NCBI RefSeq assembly: GCF_015291745.1
Contig: NZ_CP030059.1
Location: forward strand, 6,351,501-6,415,500
Reading direction: 5' to 3'
From: Bradyrhizobium sp. CCBAU 53351
GTDB taxonomy: Bacteria > Pseudomonadota > Alphaproteobacteria > Rhizobiales > Xanthobacteraceae
Length of the DNA stretch: 64,000 bases
The number at the start of each line of letters is the position of its first letter. The first letter of the stretch is position 1. Made by a program: the position numbers and the translations under genes. Shown piece by piece: positions 10,983 through 19,723 of the stretch. The notes under the pieces were generated by a model that was given only the letters and a program-made list of their open reading frames with translations, searched no databases and was not told the origin of the DNA.

Positions 10983-11918
10983 ATGACGATCGCTTCGCCC
11001 GCGCCAAAGGCCGCCAATCCGGCCAGTTGGCTCAACAATCAGCCTTATCTGCTGCTCAGCCTGAGCTCGCTGTTCTGGGCGGGCAACATCGTGCTCGCAC
11101 GTCATGTCGGCGCGCATGTGCCGCCGCTGACGGTGACCACGATCCGCTGGTTCGGCGTATTCCTGATCCTGCTGCCATTCGCCTGGCCGCACTTGAAGCG
11201 GGACTGGCCGGCCTTGCGGCGCAGCCTGCCCTTGATGCTGTTCCTGTCGCTGGTCGGCTTCGCCTTCAACAACGCGATCTCGTACTGGGCGATGCAATAT
11301 ACGGAGGCGCTGAACGCCCTGCTGATCCAGTCGGCAGGTCCCCTGTTCGTGGCGCTGTGGTCGCTGGTGCTGTTCGGCGTGCGGCTGACGGGTGCGCAAT
11401 TCGCCGGCATCGCGATCTCGCTTCTCGGCGTGCTGATCATCATCCTGCGCGGCGATCTCGCCGCGCTCGCGAGCATCAGCTTCAACAGGGGCGACATCAT
11501 GTTCGCCTCCTCGCTGGTGGCGTTCGGGATCTACTCCGCCTTCATTCCGCGCCGGCCGAAGATCCATCAGCTCTCCTTCCTGTCCTTCACCACCTGCTGC
11601 GGCGCGACGATGCTGCTGCCGACAGCGGTCTGGGAGGCGGCAAGCGGCCGCGTCCTGCAGCTCGACGGGATGACGCTGGCGACGCTGGGCTACATCCTGA
11701 TCTTTCCGTCGACGCTGGCCTACCTCTTCTTCAACCGCGGGGTGGCGCTGATCGGGCCGAACCGGGCGGCCCCGTTCTTCCATCTGGTGCCGGTGTTCGG
11801 CTCGGCGATGGCGATCCTGCTGCTCGGCGAGAAGCTCCAGCCGTTTCACTTGACCGGCTACGTGCTGGTGCTCGCCGGCGTCGTGATCGCCTCGCGCCAG
11901 GGGTCGGCCGTGAAGTAA
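10983..11918 (+). CDS. DMT-superfamily (EamA) transporter, paralogue of the 9228 gene
   Basis: The 311-residue inner-membrane permease aligns end to end with the gene at 9228. Both open with SW(I/L)xNQPYLLLS and share LxWAGN. The second half has FPSTLAYLxFNRGVxLIG, then NRAAPFFHxVPVFGS, and both close on VxASR. It has ten predicted helices in two EamA units and an unknown substrate. ATG 10983 is preferred over the GTG at 10941 because the paralogue's N-terminus lines up with it. With the DUF3551 and DUF1330 genes between the copies, this looks like an old local duplication rather than a recent one. Confidence 0.9.
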   Translation: MTIASPAPKAANPASWLNNQPYLLLSLSSLFWAGNIVLARHVGAHVPPLTVTTIRWFGVFLILLPFAWPHLKRDWPALRRSLPLMLFLSLVGFAFNNAISYWAMQYTEALNALLIQSAGPLFVALWSLVLFGVRLTGAQFAGIAISLLGVLIIILRGDLAALASISFNRGDIMFASSLVAFGIYSAFIPRRPKIHQLSFLSFTTCCGATMLLPTAVWEAASGRVLQLDGMTLATLGYILIFPSTLAYLFFNRGVALIGPNRAAPFFHLVPVFGSAMAILLLGEKLQPFHLTGYVLVLAGVVIASRQGSAVK

Positions 11919-11940
11919 TTCCGCGCGGCGGACACACGAC

Positions 11941-12001
11941 GGTCTCGTGTCGTGCAGCGCATCGCTGAAGAAGCGCTGCGCTGCGTCCGGGGCACGAGAC
12001 C
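11941..12001. repeat. Nested palindromic intergenic repeat
   Basis: The outer arms GGTCTCGTG (11941-11949) and CACGAGACC (11993-12001) are perfect complements. A weaker inner pairing, CAGCGC ... GCGCTG, lies between them. The form resembles a widespread bradyrhizobial element that carries GGGACACGAGACC ends. It lies 23 bp after the EamA stop, so it may also act as a terminator. Confidence 0.65.
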
Positions 12002-12077
12002 GAGTCAACTCGCGTCTTTTGATTTCTGTCCAGACAAGATAGGTTCCCCGCCAACCAAAAAGAGGGAACGTCTCAAG

Positions 12078-13055
12078 ATGATTTCAGGGCTGATTCGAAA
12101 CCTGCGCGCCGTCGCCACGGCCGCATTGTGTCTTGCCGCCGCATCCGCTGCCCAAGCCGACAATTATCCCAGCCGCAATATCACGCTGGTCTTGCCGTTC
12201 GCGGCCGGCAGCGGCACGGACACGACGACGCGGCTGATCTCGCAGCATCTGTCGCAGGCGCTCGGCGTCGGCATCGTGATCGAGAACAAGGCGGGCGCCA
12301 ACGGCATGCTCGCCGCAAGCTATGTCGCGAAGGCCGCCCCCGACGGCTACACGCTGCTGGTGACCACCAACACCACGCATTCGGCCAATCCCTATCTGCT
12401 CAAGACCCTCACATATGATCCCGTCAAGGACTTCACGCCGATCGCGCGCACGGGCGACCTGCCCTTCATGCTGGTCGTCAATCCGGAGGTGCCGGCCAAG
12501 ACCGTCGGCGAGCTCGTCGCCTATGGCAAGGCCAATCCGGGCAAGCTGAGCTACGCCTCGGGATCATCCTCGGCGATCGTGTCGGGCGCGACCTTTGCGC
12601 ACAATGCCGGGCTCGACCTCTTGCACGTGCCCTACAAGAGCTCGCCGCCGGCGCTCAACGACGTCATGGGCGGCCGCGTCTCGATGATGTTCGTCGACAT
12701 CCTGACCGGCCTTCCGCACGTCAACGGCAACGCGTTGCGCGCGCTCGCCGTCACCACCAAGGAGCGCTCGCCGCTGGTGCCGCACCTGCCCTCGATGCAG
12801 GAGGCCGGCGTGCCTGATTTCGACATCACCTCATGGCAGGGCTATTTCGGTCCGGCCGGCATGCCGAAGGAGATCGTGACGCGGCTCAATGCCGAGATCA
12901 GGAAGATCGTCGAGAAGCCGGAAATCAAGGCCCAGCTCGCCACGCTCGGCATGGACGCATTTTCCGGCACGCCGGAAGATCTCGGCAAGTTCGTCAACGA
13001 GCAGTTGGTGCTGTGGGAGAAGCTGATCACCAACGCGAAGATCGAGAAGCAGTAG
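12078..13055 (+). CDS. Tripartite tricarboxylate transporter (Bug family) solute-binding protein
   Basis: A 325-residue periplasmic receptor. It has a signal peptide (residues 1-27 ending AAQAD), then YPSRNITLVLPFAAGSGTD, the classic Bug opening with P-F-x-x-G-x-x-x-D. VIENKAGANGMLAA and GYTLLVTTN follow, then DFTPIARTGDLPFMLVV, and later HVPYKSSPPALNDVMGGRVS and GYFGPAGMPKEIV. Bug proteins bind carboxylates or small acids for TctAB-type carriers. No TctA or TctB membrane gene lies beside it, so it is an orphan receptor, as many Bug genes are. ATG 12078 gives the expected signal peptide. Confidence 0.93.
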   Translation: MISGLIRNLRAVATAALCLAAASAAQADNYPSRNITLVLPFAAGSGTDTTTRLISQHLSQALGVGIVIENKAGANGMLAASYVAKAAPDGYTLLVTTNTTHSANPYLLKTLTYDPVKDFTPIARTGDLPFMLVVNPEVPAKTVGELVAYGKANPGKLSYASGSSSAIVSGATFAHNAGLDLLHVPYKSSPPALNDVMGGRVSMMFVDILTGLPHVNGNALRALAVTTKERSPLVPHLPSMQEAGVPDFDITSWQGYFGPAGMPKEIVTRLNAEIRKIVEKPEIKAQLATLGMDAFSGTPEDLGKFVNEQLVLWEKLITNAKIEKQ

Positions 13056-13090
13056 GAGCGCTTGCGCGCGCTGCGCTCTCCGCATTCTCC

Positions 13091-13180
13091 GTCAGGGCCG
13101 GGCTTGTCCCGGCCATCCACGCCCAACGGCGTGTTCGATGTCCAAGAACGCGGATGCCCGGGACAAGCCCGGGCATGACG
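13091..13180. repeat. Bradyrhizobial intergenic repeat with internal 15-bp inverted pair
   Basis: CCGGGCTTGTCCCGG (13098-13112) and CCGGGACAAGCCCGG (13158-13172) are perfect complements. The element is bounded by GTCAGGG and CATGACG. It shares its GGGACAAGCCCGGGCATGACG half with 3466-3497. It lies between two convergent genes. Confidence 0.7.
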
Positions 13181-13211
13181 TCGTAGTTGATGGTAACGAT
13201 CGAGCGCCGGC

Positions 13212-14900
13212 TCACGCCGCGCGCACCTTGGCGAGGAAGCTGTCGACGGCGCTGCGCAGCGCGCCGGACTGGTTGTCCAGCTCGCGGGCGTTGGTCAGCA
13301 CATCGCCTGCCGCCGTGCCGGTCGCTTCCGCGGCCGAGGTAACGCTGCCGATATGGGCGTTGATTTCGCTCGATCCGGCTGCGACCGACTGGATGTTGCG
13401 GGCGATCTCGCGGGTGGCCTCGCCCTGCTGCTCGATCGAGGCGGAAATGCCTGCCGTGATCTCGCTCATCTCTGCGATCGTCTGCGTGATGCCGCCGATC
13501 GCCGCCACCGCATCGCTGGTCGAGGTCTGCATCGCCGCAACCTGGGCGGAGATTTCCTCGGTGGCCTTGGCGGTCTGGTTGGCGAGCGCCTTGACCTCGG
13601 AGGCGACCACGGCGAATCCGCGGCCGGACTCGCCAGCGCGGGCCGCCTCGATGGTGGCGTTGAGCGCGAGCAGATTGGTCTGCGCCGCGATCGAGTGGAT
13701 CAGCTTGACCACCTCGCCGATCTTCTCGGCACCGGTGGAGAGCTCCTGCACCGTGGCATTGGTGCGCTCGGCGTCGCTGACGGCGCGGCTCGCCACTTCC
13801 GTCGAGCGCGTCACCTGGCGGGAGATTTCCGCAACGGAGCTCGACAGCTCCTCGGCGGCCGCCGCGACCGTGCCGACATTGCCGGAGGCCTTTTGCGAGG
13901 CCGCACCGACCGTTGCCGCGCGCGACGAGGCGTCGCTGGCGGTCGCGGTCATCGACTGCGCCGTGGTCTGCATGCCGGCCGCGGCCGAAGAGACCGAGCG
14001 GACGATGCCGTTGACGCTGCGTTCGAAGTCGTTGGCGATCCCCTCCATCGCGCTGCGGCGTTCCGCCGCGACGCGTTCCTTGGCATCGGCTTCGGTCTTC
14101 TCGAGGTCGCGGATGCGGACGGCATTGTCCTTGAATATCTGGACGGTGGCTGCCATCGCGCCGACCTCGTCGCCACGACCGACGCCAGGAATATCGCCAT
14201 CGAGCTTGCCGTCGGCGAGGTCCTTCATGCGGGCGCCGAGCAGGGCGAGCGGACGGCTGATGCCGCGGCCGATCATCCAGGCGACGCTGCCGGCAACGAT
14301 GAGGATGCCGAGGATGGCAAGGCCGAGCAGCCAGTAGACGGGTCCCATCTTGGTGTCGATGTCGTCGAGATAGGCGCCGGTGCCGAGATACATGTCGAAG
14401 CCGGGGACCGCCACCGCGTAACCGATCTTGCGGATCGGCTTCTCCTGGCCGGGTTTCACATATTCATAATGCAGCAGGATCGACCCATTCGCCTTGACAC
14501 CGTCCATCAGCTCGACGGACAGCTTGCGGCCATTGGTCACGACATCCATGCGGTTGGTGCCGATCTGCTTGGGATCGGGCGCGAGCTGCGTGATGCCTTC
14601 ATAGGACGTGCCGAACAAATAGCCCGAGCCGTTGTCGTAGGTCATCGCATTGCCATAGCGACGAAGCTCGGCCATCGCCGCATCCTTCGTCAGCTCGCCG
14701 GTATCGACCCGCTTCTTCAGCGCGGCGGCATAATTGCGCGCCAGCTCGACGATCGCCTTGGCCTGGTCGATGCGCGCGGTCACCATCTCGCGCTTCATCA
14801 AATAGCCGGCGAGGACGCCGGAGATGCAAAGGCCAAACAAGGTGACGCCGACAAGGATGCCGAGCTTCGGGGCGATCTTCAGATTGCTCAACTTCACCAT
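13212..14900 (-). CDS. Methyl-accepting chemotaxis protein with periplasmic Cache domain
   Basis: A 562-residue chemoreceptor. Helix TM1 spans about residues 11-33 ([20 protein letters not shown]). A periplasmic single-Cache sensor covers about residues 35-185, with [10 protein letters not shown] and [16 protein letters not shown] typical of the sCache_2 class. TM2 spans about residues 190-212, then a HAMP linker ([20 protein letters not shown]). The signalling hairpin's conserved tip is [21 protein letters not shown] ([20 protein letters not shown]), followed by [15 protein letters not shown]. No CheR-binding pentapeptide is seen at the C-terminus. The start ATG at 14900 has AGGAG just upstream. 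The ligand is unknown; sCache_2 domains often bind small organic acids. Confidence 0.95.
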   Translation of the reverse strand: MVKLSNLKIAPKLGILVGVTLFGLCISGVLAGYLMKREMVTARIDQAKAIVELARNYAAALKKRVDTGELTKDAAMAELRRYGNAMTYDNGSGYLFGTSYEGITQLAPDPKQIGTNRMDVVTNGRKLSVELMDGVKANGSILLHYEYVKPGQEKPIRKIGYAVAVPGFDMYLGTGAYLDDIDTKMGPVYWLLGLAILGILIVAGSVAWMIGRGISRPLALLGARMKDLADGKLDGDIPGVGRGDEVGAMAATVQIFKDNAVRIRDLEKTEADAKERVAAERRSAMEGIANDFERSVNGIVRSVSSAAAGMQTTAQSMTATASDASSRAATVGAASQKASGNVGTVAAAAEELSSSVAEISRQVTRSTEVASRAVSDAERTNATVQELSTGAEKIGEVVKLIHSIAAQTNLLALNATIEAARAGESGRGFAVVASEVKALANQTAKATEEISAQVAAMQTSTSDAVAAIGGITQTIAEMSEITAGISASIEQQGEATREIARNIQSVAAGSSEINAHIGSVTSAAEATGTAAGDVLTNARELDNQSGALRSAVDSFLAKVRAA

Positions 14901-15151
14901 GGGCTCCTCGAATGGTGCGGACGCACCGCAGACCTCTTTGATTTGAATCAACCTTTAGTGGGACACCCCTTAGCAAGTTACTTACGTGCCTCCGTAGAAG
15001 CCCGGACGCAGCCGCGAAAAACGGCGATTTATCTGCAGGCCGACAACCGGGAATTGTACGTCATCACCCCGATTTCGCGTAAAAGACGCAAAGGCCCGCC
15101 CGCGGAGACGGGTCACAACAAGAACCGACAAACCAAATCGGGAGCGAGACA

Positions 15152-16195
15152 ATGCCGAAATACAGGGTGGTGACGCCGAAGGGCGCGAGCTTCACGGTCG
15201 CGGGCAGCGACTATTCCTACGAGCGCGAAGCGCTCGATCCGATCGATGCCGAGATCGTCGAGGCCCCTGCCGACGAGGCCGGGTTCATCGCCGCCGCGAA
15301 GAATGCCGACGCCATCTATGCCAAGGGCATCCCCATCACCAAGTCGATCATCGACAGCTTGGAGACTTGCAAGGTCATCACGCTCGGCTCGGTCGGCGTC
15401 GACAGCGTCGACGTCAAGGCCGCCACGGCCCGTGGAATCCCGGTGACCAACATCCCCGACACCTTCATCGAGGAAGTTGCTGACCACGCGATGATGCTGC
15501 TGCTTGCCGGCTTCCGCCGCCTGGTCGAGCAGGACCGCATGGTGCGCGATGGCCGCTGGGCCGAGGGCCGGCCGGCGCTGCTCAAGGTTCCCAGGTTGAT
15601 GGGCCAGACGCTCGGCTTCGTCTCGTTCGGCCGTGTCGCGCGGGCGGTTGCGAAGCGTGCGGCGCCGTTCGGCCTGCGCATGATGGCCTACGATCCCTTC
15701 ATCCAGGAAACGCTGATGTACGATCACGGCGTGATCCCGGCGACGCTGAACGAGGTGCTGTCGCAATCCGACTTCGTCTCGATGCATGCTCCGGCAAGGC
15801 CCGAGGTGCATCACATGCTGACCGAGAAGCACTTTCGGCAGATGAAGAAGGGCTCGATCTTCATCAACACCGGGCGCGGCGCCACCGTGGACGAGGAGAG
15901 CCTGATCAAGGCGCTGCAGGAGGGGTGGATCGCGCACGCCGCCCTCGACGTGCTGGAGAAGGAGCCGCCCTCGCACAACAATCCCCTGCTCGGCATGGAG
16001 AACGTGACGCTGACGGCCCACGTCGCCTCGGCCTCGGCACGGTTTGACGAGGCGCGCAAGCGCCGGGTGGGCTACGAATTGTCACTGGTGCTGCAGGGCA
16101 TGTGGCCGGTAAGCTGCGTCAATCCGTCGGTGCTGCAGACGACCTCGCTCCGCCGCTGGCAACCCGTCAGCATGGATCGCGGGCCGAACAGCTAG
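15152..16195 (+). CDS. D-isomer specific 2-hydroxyacid dehydrogenase
   Basis: An NAD(P)-dependent oxidoreductase of 347 residues in the SerA/CtBP fold. The substrate domain comes first (MPKYRVVTPKGASF, then CKVITLGSVGVDSVDV). The dinucleotide domain has GQTLGFVSFGRVARAVAKRA, a variant of GxGxxG. The catalytic region has NTGRGATVDEESLIKAL, HAALDVLEKEPP with the active-site Glu, and LTAHVAS with the catalytic His. The substrate cannot be decided from sequence. It stands 84 bp upstream of an ABC importer operon and may act on what that system brings in, which is inference. Confidence 0.88.
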   Translation: MPKYRVVTPKGASFTVAGSDYSYEREALDPIDAEIVEAPADEAGFIAAAKNADAIYAKGIPITKSIIDSLETCKVITLGSVGVDSVDVKAATARGIPVTNIPDTFIEEVADHAMMLLLAGFRRLVEQDRMVRDGRWAEGRPALLKVPRLMGQTLGFVSFGRVARAVAKRAAPFGLRMMAYDPFIQETLMYDHGVIPATLNEVLSQSDFVSMHAPARPEVHHMLTEKHFRQMKKGSIFINTGRGATVDEESLIKALQEGWIAHAALDVLEKEPPSHNNPLLGMENVTLTAHVASASARFDEARKRRVGYELSLVLQGMWPVSCVNPSVLQTTSLRRWQPVSMDRGPNS

Positions 16196-16279
16196 GCGGC
16201 CGGCGCAAAGGCGCCTACGGTCGAAACGACCCTTCACCGGCGATCAACGCCGGGAGGGGAACATCATAGGGAGGTACTG

Positions 16280-17620
16280 ATGAGGAACGACATCACACGT
16301 CGTGATGCCTTGGCGCTGGGCCTATCCGCTGCAACGCTCGCGGCCACCGGTGCTGCAGCGCAAACATCCACGATCAAGGCCGCCGACGTGGCGGCGCCCA
16401 AGCGCGAGATCGAGAAGGGCGCGTCATTGCGCATGCTGCGCCCGGTGCGTTTCGTCCAGGCCGACGAGGATGTGTTCCGCGCCAATGCGGCGAAGTTCAC
16501 CAAGGAGACCGGCGTCGAGGTCAAGGTCGACTTCGTCGGCTGGGAGGACATCAACCAGCAGACCGCGGTCACCTCGAACTCCGGCGCGGGCCCCGACATC
16601 ATCATCGGCTTCTCCGACGCCCCCCACATCTACGTCGACAAGCTGATCGAGCTGACCGACGTCGCCGACTATGTTGGAAAGCGCTATGGCGGCTGGCTGC
16701 CGCTGGCGCAGCGCTACGGCAAGAAGAACAAGAGCGACGCCTGGATCGGCTTGCCGTTTGGCGCCACCGCGGGGCCCCTGATCTACCGCAAGTCGATCCT
16801 GCAATCGGTCGGCTTCGACAAGGTGCCGGAAGACCATGCCGGAATCCTCGACCTCTGCCGCAAGCTGCACAAGGCCGGCAAGCCGGCCGGCTTCGCGCTC
16901 GGCAATGCCAAGGGCGACGGCAACGGCTTCGCCAACTGGGCGCTGTGGTCGCACAACGCGTCCCTGCTCGACGAGGAAGGCAATGTCGTGATCAACAGCA
17001 AGGAGACGATCGCCGCGCTGAATTGGGTCAAGGAGCTCTACCCGACCTTCATCGCCGGCACGCCGTCGTGGAACGACGTCAGCAACAACCGCGCCTATTC
17101 CTCGCAGGAGATCTCGCTGACCGCCAACGGCGTCTCGCTGTACTTCTCGCTGAAGAACGACCCGGCGACCAAGGCGATCGCCGAGGACAGCGAGCACCAG
17201 CTGCTGCCCAAAGGCCTCGCCAAGGTCTCTCCGATGGCCGGCCTGACGCTGAACGCCATGGTGTTCAAGCACAGTCCTTACCCCAACGCCGCCAAGGCCT
17301 TCCTGCAATACATGCTGGAAAAGGACCAGTACGAGCCGTGGCTCAACGCCAATTCCGGTTACTGGTCGCAGCCGCTGGCCGCCTATGCCGAGGCCGCCGT
17401 GTGGTCGCAGGATCCCAAGGTGAAGCTGTTCAAGGACACGATGAACAGCACCTATTATGACGGCTACAAGGGGCCGATCTCGACGGCGACCGGCGCCGTC
17501 AGCGCCGATTACGTGCTAATTCAGATGTGCGCGTCTGTCGCCACCGGCGCGGCCACGCCGGAGGCCGCGGCCGCCGAAGCCGAGCAGCGCTGCAAGCGGT
17601 ACTTCCGGCGGCAGAAGTAG
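16280..17620 (+). CDS. ABC importer solute-binding protein, sugar (family 1) type
   Basis: A 446-residue periplasmic receptor. Its N-terminus, NDITRRDALALGLSAATLAA, contains a twin-arginine-like RRDALALG leader ending in GAAAQT. The body is family 1: FRANAAKFTKETGVEVKVDF, NSGAGPDIIIG, a central GLPFGATAGPLIYRK and NGVSLYFSLKND. GGGAGG lies just ahead of ATG 16280. Two matching permease genes follow after a palindromic repeat. No ATPase gene is in the cluster. The ligand is probably a carbohydrate or polyol, but this is only family-level knowledge. Confidence 0.9.
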   Translation: MRNDITRRDALALGLSAATLAATGAAAQTSTIKAADVAAPKREIEKGASLRMLRPVRFVQADEDVFRANAAKFTKETGVEVKVDFVGWEDINQQTAVTSNSGAGPDIIIGFSDAPHIYVDKLIELTDVADYVGKRYGGWLPLAQRYGKKNKSDAWIGLPFGATAGPLIYRKSILQSVGFDKVPEDHAGILDLCRKLHKAGKPAGFALGNAKGDGNGFANWALWSHNASLLDEEGNVVINSKETIAALNWVKELYPTFIAGTPSWNDVSNNRAYSSQEISLTANGVSLYFSLKNDPATKAIAEDSEHQLLPKGLAKVSPMAGLTLNAMVFKHSPYPNAAKAFLQYMLEKDQYEPWLNANSGYWSQPLAAYAEAAVWSQDPKVKLFKDTMNSTYYDGYKGPISTATGAVSADYVLIQMCASVATGAATPEAAAAEAEQRCKRYFRRQK

Positions 17621-17636
17621 CGCCGGATAGAAGCGT

Positions 17637-17754
17637 CGTCATTGCGAGCGCAGCGAAGCAATCCAAGGTCCCCTCCGCGGAGATGGTCCGGATTGCTTCG
17701 TCGCACCAGTGCAAAATTGCTCCGCAATTTTGTCACGGGCTCCTCGCAATGACG
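17637..17754. repeat. 118-bp palindromic repeat inside the ABC operon
   Basis: The ends CGTCATTGCGAG (17637-17648) and CTCGCAATGACG (17743-17754) are perfect inverted repeats. Inside are GAAGCAATCC / GGATTGCTTC, CTCCGCGGAG, and a hairpin CAAAATTGC / GCAATTTTG. This is the abundant bradyrhizobial ATTGCGAGC...GAAGCAATCC element. It fills almost all of the gap between the receptor gene and the first permease gene. Confidence 0.85.
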
Positions 17755-17789
17755 GCCGTGGTGGTCTTCAAAGACGGGACAACACACTG

Positions 17790-18746
17790 ATGTCCGTGAC
17801 GACACTCTCCTCCCACGCCCTGGCGCATCGGCAGCCCTCCTGGCTGGTGCGATTGTTCGACTACAAGCCATTCCTCATCGTGATGTGCCTGGCGCCCGCG
17901 ATCGGGCTGCTCTCGGTATTCCTCACCTATCCACTTGGCCTCGGCATCTGGCTCGCCTTCACCGACACCACGATCGGCCGGCGTGGCATCTTCGTCGGTT
18001 TCGAGAACTTCCAGTATCTGCTCACCGATCCCTTGTGGTGGAACGCGGTGTTCTACAGCGTGGTCTATACGGGAATCGCAACCTTCGGGAAGTTCGCGCT
18101 CGGCTTCTGGCTCGCGCTGCTGCTCAACAACCATTTTCCGTTCAAGAGCCTCTTGCGTGCCATCATCCTCCTGCCCTGGATCGTGCCGACCGTGCTCTCG
18201 GCGCTGGCGTTCTGGTGGATCTACGATCCGCAGTTCTCGATCATCTCCTATCTGCTCGTCGACGTGCTGCACTGGCGATCGAGCAATGTCGACTTCCTCG
18301 GCTCGCCCTGGCCGGCGCGCTTCTCGCTGATCGCGGCGAACGTCTGGCGCGGCATTCCCTTCGTCGCGATCTCGCTGCTGGCGGGCCTGCAGACCATCTC
18401 GCCCTCGCTCTACGAGGCCGCGATGCTCGATGGCGCCAGCGCCTGGCAGCGCTTCCGCTACATCACCTTCCCGATGATGATGCCGATCCTCGCCATCGTC
18501 ATGACCTTCTCGATCATCTTCACCTTCACCGACTTCCAGCTGGTCTACGCCATCACCCGCGGCGGGCCCGTCAACTCGACCCACCTGCTGGCGACGCTGG
18601 CATTTCAGCGCGGCATCGCCGGCGGCGAGCTCGGCGAAGGTGCGGCGATCGCGGTGTCGATGATCCCGTTCCTGGTGTTCGCGACGCTGTTCTCTTATTT
18701 CGGCCTGGCGCGCCGCAAATGGCAGCAGGGAGAGGCCAATGACTGA
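17790..18746 (+). CDS. ABC importer permease, sugar (MalF/UgpA) type
   Basis: A 318-residue inner-membrane permease with six or seven helices. The EAA loop that contacts the ATPase is EAAMLDGASAWQRFRYITFP near residue 220. N-terminal helix FLIVMCLAPAIGLLSVF and TPR-like ATP-coupling features fit the MalF/UgpA group. The ATG at 17790 gives the expected short cytosolic N-terminus. It overlaps the next permease gene by 8 bp, which shows translational coupling. The preceding palindromic repeat may dampen its expression relative to the receptor gene. Confidence 0.92.
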   Translation: MSVTTLSSHALAHRQPSWLVRLFDYKPFLIVMCLAPAIGLLSVFLTYPLGLGIWLAFTDTTIGRRGIFVGFENFQYLLTDPLWWNAVFYSVVYTGIATFGKFALGFWLALLLNNHFPFKSLLRAIILLPWIVPTVLSALAFWWIYDPQFSIISYLLVDVLHWRSSNVDFLGSPWPARFSLIAANVWRGIPFVAISLLAGLQTISPSLYEAAMLDGASAWQRFRYITFPMMMPILAIVMTFSIIFTFTDFQLVYAITRGGPVNSTHLLATLAFQRGIAGGELGEGAAIAVSMIPFLVFATLFSYFGLARRKWQQGEAND

Positions 18747-19638
18747 TATCGTCGCGCAAACCGGCGTCGCGGACGCCAAGGCCGCACCCGACACCATGGC
18801 CTGGGATTCCGGGCTGCGGCGGCTGATGATGATCTACCTGCCGCTCGGCTGCTTCGTGCTGATCCTGCTGTTTCCGTTCTACTGGATGGCGATCACCTCG
18901 TTCAAGCCGAACGCGGAGCTGATGAACTACCGGGATCACAACCCGTTCTGGATCTCCTCGCCGACGCTCGCCCATATCAAGCATCTGTTGTTCGATACCT
19001 CCTATCCGCGCTGGCTGAAGACGACGATGCTGGTCGCGATCGGCTCGACCACGCTGTCCCTGGTCGCCTCGACGCTCGCCGCCTACGCCATCGAACGCCT
19101 GCGCTTCCGCGGCAGCCCCTATGTCGGCCTCGGCATCTATCTCGCCTATCTCGTGCCGCCGTCGATCCTGTTCATCCCGCTCGCTACCGTCGTGGTGCAG
19201 TTCGGCCTGTTCGACTCGCCGCTGGCGCTGATCCTGGTCTACCCGACCTTCCTGGTGCCGTTCTGCACCTGGCTCCTGATCGGCTATTTCAAGTCGATCC
19301 CCTACGAGCTCGAGGAATGCGCGCTTGTCGACGGCGCGACGCGCCTGCAGATCCTGCGGCGGATCACGCTGCCGCTCGCGGTGCCCGGGCTGATTTCGGC
19401 CGGCATCTTCTCCTTCACGCTGTCCTGGAACGAGTTCATTTACGCGCTCGCCTTCATCCAGAGCGGCGCCAACAAGACCGTGCCGGTCGCGATCCTGACC
19501 GAGCTCGTCACCGGCGACGTCTATCAGTGGGGGGCGCTGATGGCGGGATCGCTGCTGGGATCGCTCCCGGTCGCCGTGTTTTACTCGCTGTTCGTGGATT
19601 ACTACGTGTCTTCGCTGACCGGCGCGGTGAAGGAGTAG
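18739..19638 (+). CDS. ABC importer permease, sugar (MalG/UgpE) type
   Basis: A 299-residue partner permease with six helices. The first is LMMIYLPLGCFVLILLFPFY. The MalG-type motif WMAITSFKPNAEL follows it, and the EAA loop is ELEECALVDGATRLQILRRI. The protein ends in a positively charged tail, which is normal for MalG homologues. The reading frame starts within the end of the upstream permease gene. No ATPase gene follows; an esterase-like gene starts 85 bp downstream. Confidence 0.92.
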   Translation: MTDIVAQTGVADAKAAPDTMAWDSGLRRLMMIYLPLGCFVLILLFPFYWMAITSFKPNAELMNYRDHNPFWISSPTLAHIKHLLFDTSYPRWLKTTMLVAIGSTTLSLVASTLAAYAIERLRFRGSPYVGLGIYLAYLVPPSILFIPLATVVVQFGLFDSPLALILVYPTFLVPFCTWLLIGYFKSIPYELEECALVDGATRLQILRRITLPLAVPGLISAGIFSFTLSWNEFIYALAFIQSGANKTVPVAILTELVTGDVYQWGALMAGSLLGSLPVAVFYSLFVDYYVSSLTGAVKE

Positions 19639-19723
19639 ATCGCCGCTGCGGCGTTTGGCCCGGCTTCACAAAACTGCAACACGCGATCCGCATAAGGCGT
19701 GCGTCCGCCAACAGGAGACGCAC

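Noticed and set aside
10488..12008. Long minus-strand frame of about 506 codons covering the second EamA gene and the DUF1330 gene
   Set aside because: Only the last 130 or so codons look like a protein (DUF1330). The upstream part is antisense to the EamA gene.
13353..15173. 606-codon open frame on the plus strand opposite the chemoreceptor gene
   Set aside because: The minus-strand frame encodes a full MCP with Cache, HAMP and signalling tip. The plus frame is a GC-rich shadow with no domain and Arg/Asp/Gly-heavy composition.
15152..16195. Naming the dehydrogenase serA
   Set aside because: It lacks the C-terminal ACT/ASB domains of full SerA and the substrate domain is not diagnostic, so only the family is given.
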